Virus record (IMG/VR): IMGVR_UViG_3300032088_000047
Span: 1 to 28,963 of that record
Length of the DNA stretch: 28,963 bases
Source of the DNA: a virus
Reading direction: 5' to 3' (one strand)
Made by a program: the position numbers and the translations under genes. The notes under the pieces were generated by a model. It saw only the letters and a program-made list of their open reading frames with translations, searched no databases and was not told where the DNA came from. Every line of letters starts with the position of its first letter. Positions within the stretch are counted from its first letter, which is position 1. Below, piece by piece: positions 21,900-27,790 of this stretch.

Positions 21900-22306
21900 C
21901 GCATTGTGCCCTTAGTTCGACCTCGGATAGCACAGCCGTCACCAACACAGCCACCTTTTTTTAGACCTTGTACTTCTTTGCCGCCCATTTCTACTCTAAA
22001 ACTAGGATCATCTAGCTTACTACCCAGCTCATCTCGGAGCATGTTTCGCATCGCCAATTCTTCTTGCTTAGCTTTTAAACGCCTAAGCGCTGTAGCAGAC
22101 TTAGGAGACGTGCGTTCAAGCGCAGTTTCTGGAGGCGCTTTTTTCATTGGGGTGGCTTTGCCACCAGCTTTGTACTTCATGACTTTGCCGCCCATGTTCA
22201 TCTTGCCTTTGCCGTCAGCTGCGTAGAACGGGACTTTCTTACCGCCCTTCTCTACCATTTCCAGCTTGCCACCCATGTTGTACCGCTTTGTTTTACAACC
22301 TGCCAT
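21896..22306 (-). CDS. Basic Gly-Gly-Lys repeat protein
   Basis: A 136-residue basic protein with repeated MGGK/AGGK units (NMGGKLEMVEKGGKK, NMGGKVMKYKAGGK) in its first 55 residues. A central charged helix (SATALRRLKAKQEELAMRNM) follows, then a tail GCVGDGCAIRGRTKGTMR. The last part shares an RG..TKGTM.R motif with the 60-residue protein at 20028-20210. AGGAG, overlapping the stop of the pqqA-like gene, lies 6 bases upstream of its ATG. Similar proteins occur in marine phages (memory). Function unknown. Confidence 0.75.
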   Translation of the reverse strand: MAGCKTKRYNMGGKLEMVEKGGKKVPFYAADGKGKMNMGGKVMKYKAGGKATPMKKAPPETALERTSPKSATALRRLKAKQEELAMRNMLRDELGSKLDDPSFRVEMGGKEVQGLKKGGCVGDGCAIRGRTKGTMR

Positions 22307-22315
22307 GATGTTCTC

Positions 22316-22387
22316 CTAGCGAGTCTTAAAATACATAGTAATTTCAAAGCCTAACCGTACATTTTCGTATGAAGGTTTAGTCCACAT
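22316..22387 (-). CDS. pqqA: PqqA-like peptide, precursor of coenzyme PQQ (23 aa)
   Basis: A 23-codon gene, ATG at 22387 to TAG at 22316, found by reading the gap between two small genes. It begins MWTKPSYENV and continues RLGFEITMYF, ending KTR. This fits the PqqA family residue by residue: the M-W-x-K-P start, R11, G13, E15, T17, Y19 and the C-terminal R23, at the exact length of the classical 23-residue PqqA (family facts from memory). In PQQ synthesis, PqqE (radical SAM) with the chaperone PqqD links the side chains of this Glu and Tyr, and PqqB/C and proteases finish the cofactor. AGGAG (22398-22394) overlaps the stop of the upstream gene and lies 6 bases before the ATG; the next gene's AGGAG overlaps this gene's stop. 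No other pqq gene is in the window, so host enzymes would have to act on it. Confidence 0.93.
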   Translation of the reverse strand: MWTKPSYENVRLGFEITMYFKTR

Positions 22388-22393
22388 AACAGT

Positions 22394-22398
22394 CTCCT
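22394..22398 (-). promoter_or_regulatory. Ribosome binding site of the pqqA-like gene
   Basis: AGGAG, six bases before the ATG at 22387. Its first two bases are part of the TAG stop of the upstream gene. The strength and exact spacing argue that the 23-codon frame is translated. Confidence 0.88.
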
Positions 22399-22672
22399 AC
22401 CACTTAACCTTATCAGCCCAGTAGGCTGCGCTCATTTTGCCTTTGGCGATATTCTTGCCGTGACGAGCCTTAAACGACTTGCGCTTAGCTTTCATCTTGG
22501 CAGACTCGCCAGCTTTGGGTTTGCCAGCAGTGCTTGCGCCTTTCTCGCCAAAACGAATTATCTTCTCCTTCCCGTTCTCACAAGCCTTCACAATGTGGGA
22601 CTTCTTAGCATGGGACGGAGTTCGTCTTGGCTTATTACAAGCCATTGCTTTCTTATCTACTTGCTTAGCCAT
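22397..22672 (-). CDS. Small basic conserved phage protein
   Basis: A 91-residue, Lys-rich protein. It contains MACNKPRRTPSHAKKSHIVK, then ACENGKEKIIRFGEKGASTAGKPK, and ends in FKARHGKNIAKGKMSAAYWA before DKVKW. I recognise this as a recurrent small protein of marine phages (memory); its function is unknown, although some resemble DNA-associated or zinc-binding proteins. It overlaps the upstream gene by 8 bases. The stop codon forms part of the ribosome site of the pqqA-like gene. Confidence 0.8.
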   Translation of the reverse strand: MAKQVDKKAMACNKPRRTPSHAKKSHIVKACENGKEKIIRFGEKGASTAGKPKAGESAKMKAKRKSFKARHGKNIAKGKMSAAYWADKVKW

Positions 22673-23072
22673 ATTGCTTGTTCACAGTAAATATAAAGGT
22701 ATAGGTATCTCCAGCAGTTGGAGCTACTGTAGTTGCTACTATGTCGCCAGTTTTACCAGCTCCAGCGTTGTTGGGAATTCCGCTAAAGGCAGTGAAGTCG
22801 TACTCCTCTGTCCAGTTTACTGGTAGATCAAAGATAAGAACGTTAGCATTTGCCTTCCATTCTAGTTTGACCCCTACTCCAACACCTACGTACACAAGCT
22901 TTGCCAAAACAGCGCCAGTACAGGCTCTACGGCTTACCGGATCAACCGATAATGTAGAGACATCAACCATTGTGCTAGTTACTACGTCGGTATTTCCTAC
23001 AACCGCAGTAACCTTAATGATCGCCTGCTTGCTGCCATCTTGGATTATTTGAGTCGATACTGTATCAGCCAT
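22665..23072 (-). CDS. Beta-rich virion structural protein
   Basis: A 135-residue protein starting MADTVSTQIIQDGSKQAIIK. The pattern of alternating strands (VKLEWKANANVLIFDLPVNW, then DTYTFIFTVNKQYG) suggests a beta sandwich. No cysteine pairs or catalytic motifs. I recall similar minor structural proteins in phages with this gene order. It follows the 69-residue protein and starts the tightly packed run of small genes. Probably a head or decoration component. Confidence 0.7.
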   Translation of the reverse strand: MADTVSTQIIQDGSKQAIIKVTAVVGNTDVVTSTMVDVSTLSVDPVSRRACTGAVLAKLVYVGVGVGVKLEWKANANVLIFDLPVNWTEEYDFTAFSGIPNNAGAGKTGDIVATTVAPTAGDTYTFIFTVNKQYG

Positions 23073-23083
23073 GAGTTAGCTCC

Positions 23084-23293
23084 TTATGAAAGAGCAGCGC
23101 CCGTAGCAGTAACCCAAGCAGCGCCTGTGTTAATTACTAGACAAAACTCGTTATTGCCTGCGCCATTATCGCTGACGATGTACACCGTACCAGCGGAAAC
23201 AGAAGCAAAAGCGGGAAGATTAGCCGTAGTTACAATAGGAAAATCAAAACCATTTGTAGAAACGACGGGACCTGAAAAGGTAGTTGTAGCCAT
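23084..23293 (-). CDS. Small beta-rich virion protein
   Basis: A 69-residue protein starting MATTTFSGPVVSTNGFDFPI, followed by PAFASVSAGTVYIVSDNGAG. Such a segment (G-T-V-x-x-V-S-D-N-G) is found in many short head-fibre or decoration proteins of marine phages (memory). It is the first gene behind the putative promoter at 23389-23417 and a leader of about 90 bases. It may be a capsid-bound or fibre-anchor protein; function unproven. Confidence 0.72.
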   Translation of the reverse strand: MATTTFSGPVVSTNGFDFPIVTTANLPAFASVSAGTVYIVSDNGAGNNEFCLVINTGAAWVTATGAALS

Positions 23294-23388
23294 TTTGAAA
23301 CCTCACATGCGAGTTATGGGGCATATCTGTCTGCATGTCGTCAGCCGGAAGCTGTCAGATACACCGGTTAGTTCCGGATTTAGGTAAG

Positions 23389-23417
23389 TATATAACACTT
23401 ATTTGTCTAACGCACAA
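23389..23417 (-). promoter_or_regulatory. Putative sigma70-type promoter
   Basis: On the minus strand, TTGTGC (23417-23412) and TATATA (23394-23389) are separated by exactly 17 bases. It lies immediately downstream of a terminator and upstream of the 69-residue gene, so it could restart transcription of the remaining late genes. The -35 box is only a partial match, and no start-site data exist. Confidence 0.45.
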
Positions 23418-23418
23418 A

Positions 23419-23447
23419 TAAAAAAGACCCGTCTGTGGGGACGGGCC
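23419..23447 (-). terminator. Rho-independent terminator after the HNH gene
   Basis: The minus-strand RNA reads GGCCCGUC, a 6-base loop, GACGGGUC, then UUUUUUA. The 8-bp stem includes one G-U pair that is an A-C mismatch on the opposite strand, so the hairpin works only for the minus strand. It follows the HNH endonuclease gene by about 70 bases. Confidence 0.9.
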
Positions 23448-23518
23448 AACTTCTCAAGGGATAGGAACGTACTGTCGGGTAAGTTCCACCTACAAATTAC
23501 CCCTATCGGGACCGTAAA

Positions 23519-24031
23519 TCAACTTAATAGGTGATTATGGATGTTTTTTACCCACCAAATAAACATTTCTTCGCCTAGAGTGTGCTTCATAATATTTACT
23601 CTAGCCGCCGCTAGTTGCACGTTCTCGCGGGAATAAGGGCCTTGAGGGTTTACCCGATCTATCGACGCGTTAAGGTCTTTCTGCTTACCGTCTCCAAGAG
23701 CACCGTCTCGGTGGTGGGTCATGAGTACGCCAGACAGAGCACATCGCCCGTCTTGGGTTTCCCACATCTGGCACAGTTCTTCATGGGTAAGAGAAAACTC
23801 TATGCCTTGTTTGCGGCGTTGGGACTTAAGTTGGACGTATACAATTTTTAGGTACGCTTCAGGTGTAGCAGAGGTTTTCTTTGCTCGTTGGGCTAACACG
23901 CAATCACGGCATACCCCACGATAATTGCCGTCTTTAAATAGCTCAAACTGAGTAGTCTTGCGGATTTTATTGCACGATGTACATAACCGTGACTTAGCCG
24001 GTTCTGTGGTTTTGGGTGGCTGTCTAGGCAT
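23519..24031 (-). CDS. HNH endonuclease with N-terminal zinc ribbon
   Basis: A 170-residue protein with two parts. The N-terminus has CxxC pairs C17/C20 and C41/C44 (LCTSCNKIR and VCRDCV), a zinc-binding domain. The C-terminus has an HNH-like core (CALSGVLMTHH, then NASIDRVNPQGPYSRENVQL and AARVNIMKH). This is a typical free-standing phage HNH enzyme that would nick or cut DNA. It stands alone between two terminators and the next gene, without a strong ribosome site (AGGT 11 bases before the ATG), which suggests weak expression and an inserted, homing-type gene. Confidence 0.85.
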   Translation of the reverse strand: MPRQPPKTTEPAKSRLCTSCNKIRKTTQFELFKDGNYRGVCRDCVLAQRAKKTSATPEAYLKIVYVQLKSQRRKQGIEFSLTHEELCQMWETQDGRCALSGVLMTHHRDGALGDGKQKDLNASIDRVNPQGPYSRENVQLAAARVNIMKHTLGEEMFIWWVKNIHNHLLS

Positions 24032-24051
24032 AACTCATTATTACCTATAAA

Positions 24052-24073
24052 AGAAAAGGGGGCCGAAGCCCCC
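24052..24073 (-). terminator. Rho-independent terminator after the major capsid gene
   Basis: On the minus strand, GGGGGC, a UUCG tetraloop and GCCCCC are followed by UUUUCUUUU. Six G-C pairs and the extra-stable UUCG loop make this a very strong terminator. It starts about 20 bases after the major capsid stop and lies before the HNH gene. Confidence 0.96.
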
Positions 24074-24094
24074 AATCCTAACACCGTTTGCTTA

Positions 24095-25003
24095 TTAAGC
24101 GCCCGGTGAACCGAAGATACCCAGTGGGTCAGATACGCCGAAGCTGTATCGCTCACGAGCCTTATAACGGCTGTTGCCTGTGTCGAAGTCTGCGTCCATG
24201 CTAGTGCTCATAGGTGAGCGGACGAAGTGCTTCAGGCCGTTGGGGATGTCAGTCATCAAGAACCAAGCATTGGTATCAGTCAGGTAGTTGTTAACTTTAT
24301 AACCACCGGGGATTGAACCGTTGTTGTTCAGTGCGTTGATGTCGTTATCCGCTGTAGCCACACGAAGGTTGGTATCCAACAGGCGAGTAGCAACGAATTG
24401 CAGTGCCGGTGGAATAACAAGCGTCTTAGGCTTGGCTGCAATAAGCAGACCGCGCTCATCAGTCCAACCAGCAATCTGAATAACAGCAGCTTCGAGTGAA
24501 GCCTCGTTAAGGTCAGCAGCAACAGCAGGACGGTTTGAGTTTACACCACCAGATACGAGAGGGTGAGCAGTTGAACAGAGAGTCTGTCCATCACCGTACG
24601 TAGTACCAGCAGCGAATGCGTTGTTTAGGATGCTAGCACCCTTAACTTGCTTAGTGTACGCCATAGCGCGGGCAAGTGCCTTTGTATAACGTGAAGAGAG
24701 TGAATCGTAGAGGTTATCTTCGATTGCTTCTTCAGTGAGCGAGAAGCCCATTGCAACTGTCTCGTGAGTGTAACGAGCAGTCCACGCTTCTTGCGCATTG
24801 TCATACTCGATTGCAGAACCTTCACCTTTAACAGGTGCGGCACTGAAACCAGACAACTTAGTTTCTTCTTCAAAAGAACGATCCGAAGATTCAGTCTCGA
24901 AGATTTCAGCAGCCTCGTCACCATACTTAGCGTATTCGAGGCCAAATAGGGCGTTTAGACCCGGTAGTAGCTCCTTAAGGAGTTGCGCTCTTGAAATAGC
25001 CAT
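24095..25003 (-). CDS. Major capsid protein (HK97 fold, Mu gpT-like)
   Basis: A 302-residue protein beginning MAISRAQLLKELLPGLNALF. It carries blocks that I know from the Mu gpT-like family of major head proteins: FEEETKLSGF, YDNAQEAWTARYTHETVAMG, FSLTEEAIEDNLYDSLSSRYT, STAHPLVSGG, GWTDERGLLIAAKPKTLVIP and NDINALNNNGSIPGGYKVNN. The C-terminus ARERYSFGVSDPLGIFG is equally typical. It forms the shell. No N-terminal delta/protease domain is present, in agreement with a separate scaffold gene upstream. AGGAG lies 8 bases before the ATG. A strong terminator follows, as expected for the most expressed gene. Confidence 0.93.
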   Translation of the reverse strand: MAISRAQLLKELLPGLNALFGLEYAKYGDEAAEIFETESSDRSFEEETKLSGFSAAPVKGEGSAIEYDNAQEAWTARYTHETVAMGFSLTEEAIEDNLYDSLSSRYTKALARAMAYTKQVKGASILNNAFAAGTTYGDGQTLCSTAHPLVSGGVNSNRPAVAADLNEASLEAAVIQIAGWTDERGLLIAAKPKTLVIPPALQFVATRLLDTNLRVATADNDINALNNNGSIPGGYKVNNYLTDTNAWFLMTDIPNGLKHFVRSPMSTSMDADFDTGNSRYKARERYSFGVSDPLGIFGSPGA

Positions 25004-25015
25004 CTGCTAGTCTCC

Positions 25016-25603
25016 TTATACGCCAGTTGTGTTGTTGTACTGATGCAGATTAATCTTTACGACAATCTCCACAAAAGTATCAGCAGCAGTTTTAGTTTCG
25101 TCTATTGTGTCGATAACTCGCACAACCAGACCCGCTGTTGTAGCTTCTGAACCCGCTAGTACTGATGCACCAGAGTTTCCAGTAGCTGTGTCGCCTGTAC
25201 CCGCTAAGACAGACATGTTTGCGCCTACAGCAGCACGAGCCGCCGAGGACATGCTGCTGTTAGCAGCAGTTACAGCAACTTTAAACGCTGCTAGTGGGTC
25301 GTCAACTACGATAGCAAAAGCTTCAGTAACGCTAGTGCCGGGGTAGTACTGAGCCGGTGTGAACTGACCCAATGAATTGACGTACTGAACACCTACACAG
25401 ACACCCGCAGGGGAACCAGTAGTAGTGCCAGTAAACTTCTCGATTGTGCCTGCCGCTACGATTTTAACCAAATCACCTGCGAAGATAGCCGTATTGTAGG
25501 TGCTCGCGATAGGAACAAGGCGAGTCTGACCTGCGTAAGGCATACCGTCTACACGGTTAATTGGCTGAAAGCCGTAGGGAGCACTGACTGTTGGATAAGC
25601 CAT
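25016..25603 (-). CDS. Putative capsid decoration/minor head protein
   Basis: A 195-residue protein. It starts AYPTVSAPYGFQPINRVDGM and continues LVPIASTYNTAIFAGDLVKI, which resembles phage head-associated proteins located just before the major capsid gene (from memory). The composition is Gly/Ala/Thr/Val-rich without cysteine or charged low-complexity regions, suggesting a stable beta fold. It lies 12 bases upstream of the capsid gene. A role as decoration or stabilising protein on the shell is inferred from position and composition. Confidence 0.75.
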   Translation of the reverse strand: MAYPTVSAPYGFQPINRVDGMPYAGQTRLVPIASTYNTAIFAGDLVKIVAAGTIEKFTGTTTGSPAGVCVGVQYVNSLGQFTPAQYYPGTSVTEAFAIVVDDPLAAFKVAVTAANSSMSSAARAAVGANMSVLAGTGDTATGNSGASVLAGSEATTAGLVVRVIDTIDETKTAADTFVEIVVKINLHQYNNTTGV

Positions 25604-25621
25604 TGTATATAACTCCTAAGT

Positions 25622-26071
25622 TTAATTTCCTTTGCCGAAAGTAACCTTCGATTTCCTATCGTTAAACAGGGGCATACGAGGATCATTTTCGCGCATTAAG
25701 TTATTGTCTACTGAACGCATCTGAGACTGAGCCATATTGTCATAGTACTCAGTACGCTCTTCGACAAGTTCTAGGGGGGCCTTACACAGCATTAGTCCGC
25801 CGACGATGACATTATCTTTGAAACGCACGTCGTCAACGGCGTCGCTAAATATCTCGGGGTGGTCTTCTGCGCGTACTGGCTCCCATCCTTCACGTAATTT
25901 TGAGGACACATTAGTGGAATCAGGTTGACCCATAGTGCTTACGCGAACCCAGTGAAACTTGTACCCCTCTTGAGGTGTAGGATCAGGCAACACTGTTGGC
26001 CGACTCCACGCCTTTTTACGGGTAGTTTTCTCACGGGTTTGTAGCTCTCTATCTAGTCTGTTTGCAGCCAT
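25622..26071 (-). CDS. Conserved head-module protein of unknown function
   Basis: A 149-residue charged protein. It contains EGYKFHWVRVSTMGQPDSTN, then KLREGWEPVRAEDHPEIFSD and DNVIVGGLMLCKAPLELVEE. This pattern recurs in head-assembly gene clusters of marine phages (memory) and has no known role to my knowledge. The ATG overlaps the scaffold stop as TAATG. It is placed between scaffold and decoration genes, so it is likely involved in head assembly. Confidence 0.72.
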   Translation of the reverse strand: MAANRLDRELQTREKTTRKKAWSRPTVLPDPTPQEGYKFHWVRVSTMGQPDSTNVSSKLREGWEPVRAEDHPEIFSDAVDDVRFKDNVIVGGLMLCKAPLELVEERTEYYDNMAQSQMRSVDNNLMRENDPRMPLFNDRKSKVTFGKGN

Positions 26072-27117
26072 TATTGTTTCCTCATTAGTTCAGCAGCCTG
26101 TTTGGCGTATGTTTCCAGTGGTACCCCAAGTTTTTTCGCAATAGCTATTTGTGATTGCGTTAACCTAATTTTTTTAGGTCCTGTGCTCCGCGAGGCGGGG
26201 GCAACCACGTTGCTAGATTTAGGCTTGGCATGTACTTCTGGTTCGTCTTCTATCCCATCATCGAATTGATCGGGAAATACTTGTCGCATACGAGAGTTGA
26301 TTTTCTCGTAGTAAGTATCTGATTGGGGGTCTACCCCGTCTTTCGTTAACTTGTTATGCAACCCTAATGCAAAGGCAGTCATCTCGTCGTCTGAGCCGAA
26401 CCACGGGTTATCGTCGCGCCATGAATCTGCTTTTTCGTCTCGCTGCACTTGAGGTTGGGGTGCCGTTGGTGCCTGTTCTACAGGAGTTTCTTGGGGTTGT
26501 AAAGCCTGAATCTGCTTAGGTTTCAACCCGTTAACTTTCTCTTGGCGTATTTGAGCAGTATTCAGAGCAGTTTGAGCTTCTAATATAGCATCAGGCTCAC
26601 CTGACTCATACGCCTCTCTATACTGACGTTGGGCCAAAGCCATTTCACCCTGCACTTGTTTTTTGGCAGATTCAATAAGCGTATTATGGCTCTGGTCTAC
26701 CGAACCCTTTAGCTTTTCGTTCTCAGCCATCAAGTTTTTAGCGTAAGCTTCAAGGGCCTCTTGCTGTCGTTGAGCTTCTTCTTTAGCCCTGCGCTCGTCG
26801 TGGTAGCCCTTACTAAAGTGCTTGATACGGTTCTTAACCTTATCAGAATAGTTCTCTAGCTCTTCGTTAGTAACTTCGTCTGGCGGCGGGGACGCCTTTC
26901 GCCCACGGTCAGCCTCTGGGGTATCGTCCTCCACTTCAATTTCTACTTCGCCCGCTTGGATAACATTTTTATCCTTAGCGGACTTCATGTCTTCTCGACC
27001 CACAGCACCTTCTACTTCAAGGGGCGCGTCTTCTTCAACAATATCAACCTCAACTTCTTGAGATGATTCATCTTTATCGGGATCGGGAAACTCAAATTCT
27101 ACATTTTGTCTAGGCAT
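26071..27117 (-). CDS. Capsid scaffolding protein (candidate)
   Basis: A 348-residue, highly charged protein. Residues 1-80 are acidic (VEVDIVEEDAPLEVEG), residues 85-190 form a long helix/coiled coil (KRIEELEK-like pattern, for example KGYHDERRAKEEAQRQQEAL), followed by a Pro/Gln-rich linker and a basic C-terminal end (KKIRLTQSQIAIAKKLGVPL). Acidic N-terminus, coiled-coil centre and basic C-terminal helix are the layout of phage scaffolds, which bind the capsid protein through the C-terminal end. It lies between portal and capsid genes. No protease motif is seen. The scaffold call rests on architecture and position. Confidence 0.82.
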   Translation of the reverse strand: MPRQNVEFEFPDPDKDESSQEVEVDIVEEDAPLEVEGAVGREDMKSAKDKNVIQAGEVEIEVEDDTPEADRGRKASPPPDEVTNEELENYSDKVKNRIKHFSKGYHDERRAKEEAQRQQEALEAYAKNLMAENEKLKGSVDQSHNTLIESAKKQVQGEMALAQRQYREAYESGEPDAILEAQTALNTAQIRQEKVNGLKPKQIQALQPQETPVEQAPTAPQPQVQRDEKADSWRDDNPWFGSDDEMTAFALGLHNKLTKDGVDPQSDTYYEKINSRMRQVFPDQFDDGIEDEPEVHAKPKSSNVVAPASRSTGPKKIRLTQSQIAIAKKLGVPLETYAKQAAELMRKQ

Positions 27118-27127
27118 GGTCTATTCC

Positions 27128-27589
27128 TTATGCACGCGAAACTGCTCGCGGATCGTCTACGACGGCCTCAATAGAGTCGTCATTCATTAAGCGAAACTCC
27201 TGCCCGTTCACCTTAAAACGCGTACCGGTGTTGGCTCGGAACATCACATGGTCGCCTACTTTGCACCAAGGCCCAGTAGGGAAACGCTCTTTGTCGCTAT
27301 AGGCTTCATTACCCATATCAAGTACAGACCCAACAGTAGACAGGATATATTCCTCTCGACGAGTAGATTCTGCCTTAATAAGCCCGCTTTCCCCGAAGGT
27401 CTCCTCGACGTTAGGCAAGGCAATAAGCACCCTGTAGCCAACTGGCTTAGGGATAGAGGCTTCTAGCTCTGCCTCTTCTATAGCTTCCTCTTCTATACGT
27501 TCTTTGCGCTTTAGTTCTAATGCAGTCATTGCTGGAGATACGGACGCGTCAGCGCCGACTCCACTAACTGTTACTGTCTCAGTCATCAT
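27128..27589 (-). CDS. GroES-like co-chaperonin
   Basis: A 153-residue protein whose residues 48-146 fit the GroES (Cpn10) fold: KPVGYRVLIALPNVEETFGE, the mobile loop SGLIKAESTRREEYILSTVG, then CKVGDHVMFRANTGTRFKVN and FRLMNDDSIEAVV. It would cap host GroEL and help fold the capsid protein, like T4 gp31. An unusual acidic and helical N-terminal extension of about 45 residues (KRKERIEEEAIEEAELEASI) has no counterpart in host GroES (about 97 residues). Its start (ATGATG) overlaps the stop of the 65-residue gene by about 10 bases. No phage GroEL is in the window, so the host ring would be used. Confidence 0.85.
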   Translation of the reverse strand: MMTETVTVSGVGADASVSPAMTALELKRKERIEEEAIEEAELEASIPKPVGYRVLIALPNVEETFGESGLIKAESTRREEYILSTVGSVLDMGNEAYSDKERFPTGPWCKVGDHVMFRANTGTRFKVNGQEFRLMNDDSIEAVVDDPRAVSRA

Positions 27590-27776
27590 CGTCTTCCATA
27601 TAGTTACGCGAAAGGTCGTTGATCTCTCTTAATGCAGCGTTCAGACCTCGGATCACGCCACATACTTCCCGATATTCAGCAAAGTCTTTAGCTCCGCCAC
27701 TTTTCAGGAAATCTTCGCTAGAGCCTTGAAGCCCCGTTAGTTTTTCGTTCAGCACGTCAAAGACGGTAGTAGACAA
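27579..27776 (-). CDS. Small acidic-tailed protein, TTG start
   Basis: A 65-residue protein, probably helical (FDVLNEKLTGLQGSSEDFLK, then VIRGLNAALREINDLSRNYM) with a C-terminal acidic run EDDDD. It starts with TTG, preceded by AAGGAGGTGA at 27790-27781, a perfect match to the anti-Shine-Dalgarno sequence at a 4-base spacing to TCCG, 7 from AGGAGG. That strong site supports the rare start. It overlaps the GroES-like gene. Function is unknown; a head-assembly role is inferred from its place between portal and co-chaperonin genes. Confidence 0.75.
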   Translation of the reverse strand: MSTTVFDVLNEKLTGLQGSSEDFLKSGGAKDFAEYREVCGVIRGLNAALREINDLSRNYMEDDDD

Positions 27777-27780
27777 CGGA

Positions 27781-27790
27781 TCACCTCCTT
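27781..27790 (-). promoter_or_regulatory. Perfect Shine-Dalgarno site deciding a TTG start
   Basis: AAGGAGGTGA on the minus strand overlaps the TAA stop of the portal gene and directs the TTG at 27776. It is the strongest ribosome site noticed in the window and may compensate for the weak start codon. Confidence 0.85.

Noticed and set aside
21396-22226. A 276-codon plus-strand open frame
   Set aside because: It crosses several minus-strand genes that have ribosome sites, overlapping stops and conserved motifs; its own sequence is Phe/Leu/Arg-rich as expected for the complement of Lys-rich genes.
22307-22396. The interval as plain non-coding spacer
   Set aside because: It contains a 23-codon frame with the full PqqA signature and an ideal ribosome site, so it was annotated as a gene instead.
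23450-23518. A structured RNA or riboswitch between the HNH stop and the terminator (GGAAC/GTTCC and GATAG/CTATC pairs)
   Set aside because: Only short 4-6 bp pairings with large unpaired parts are visible, and they lie downstream of a gene; without comparison this is not support enough.
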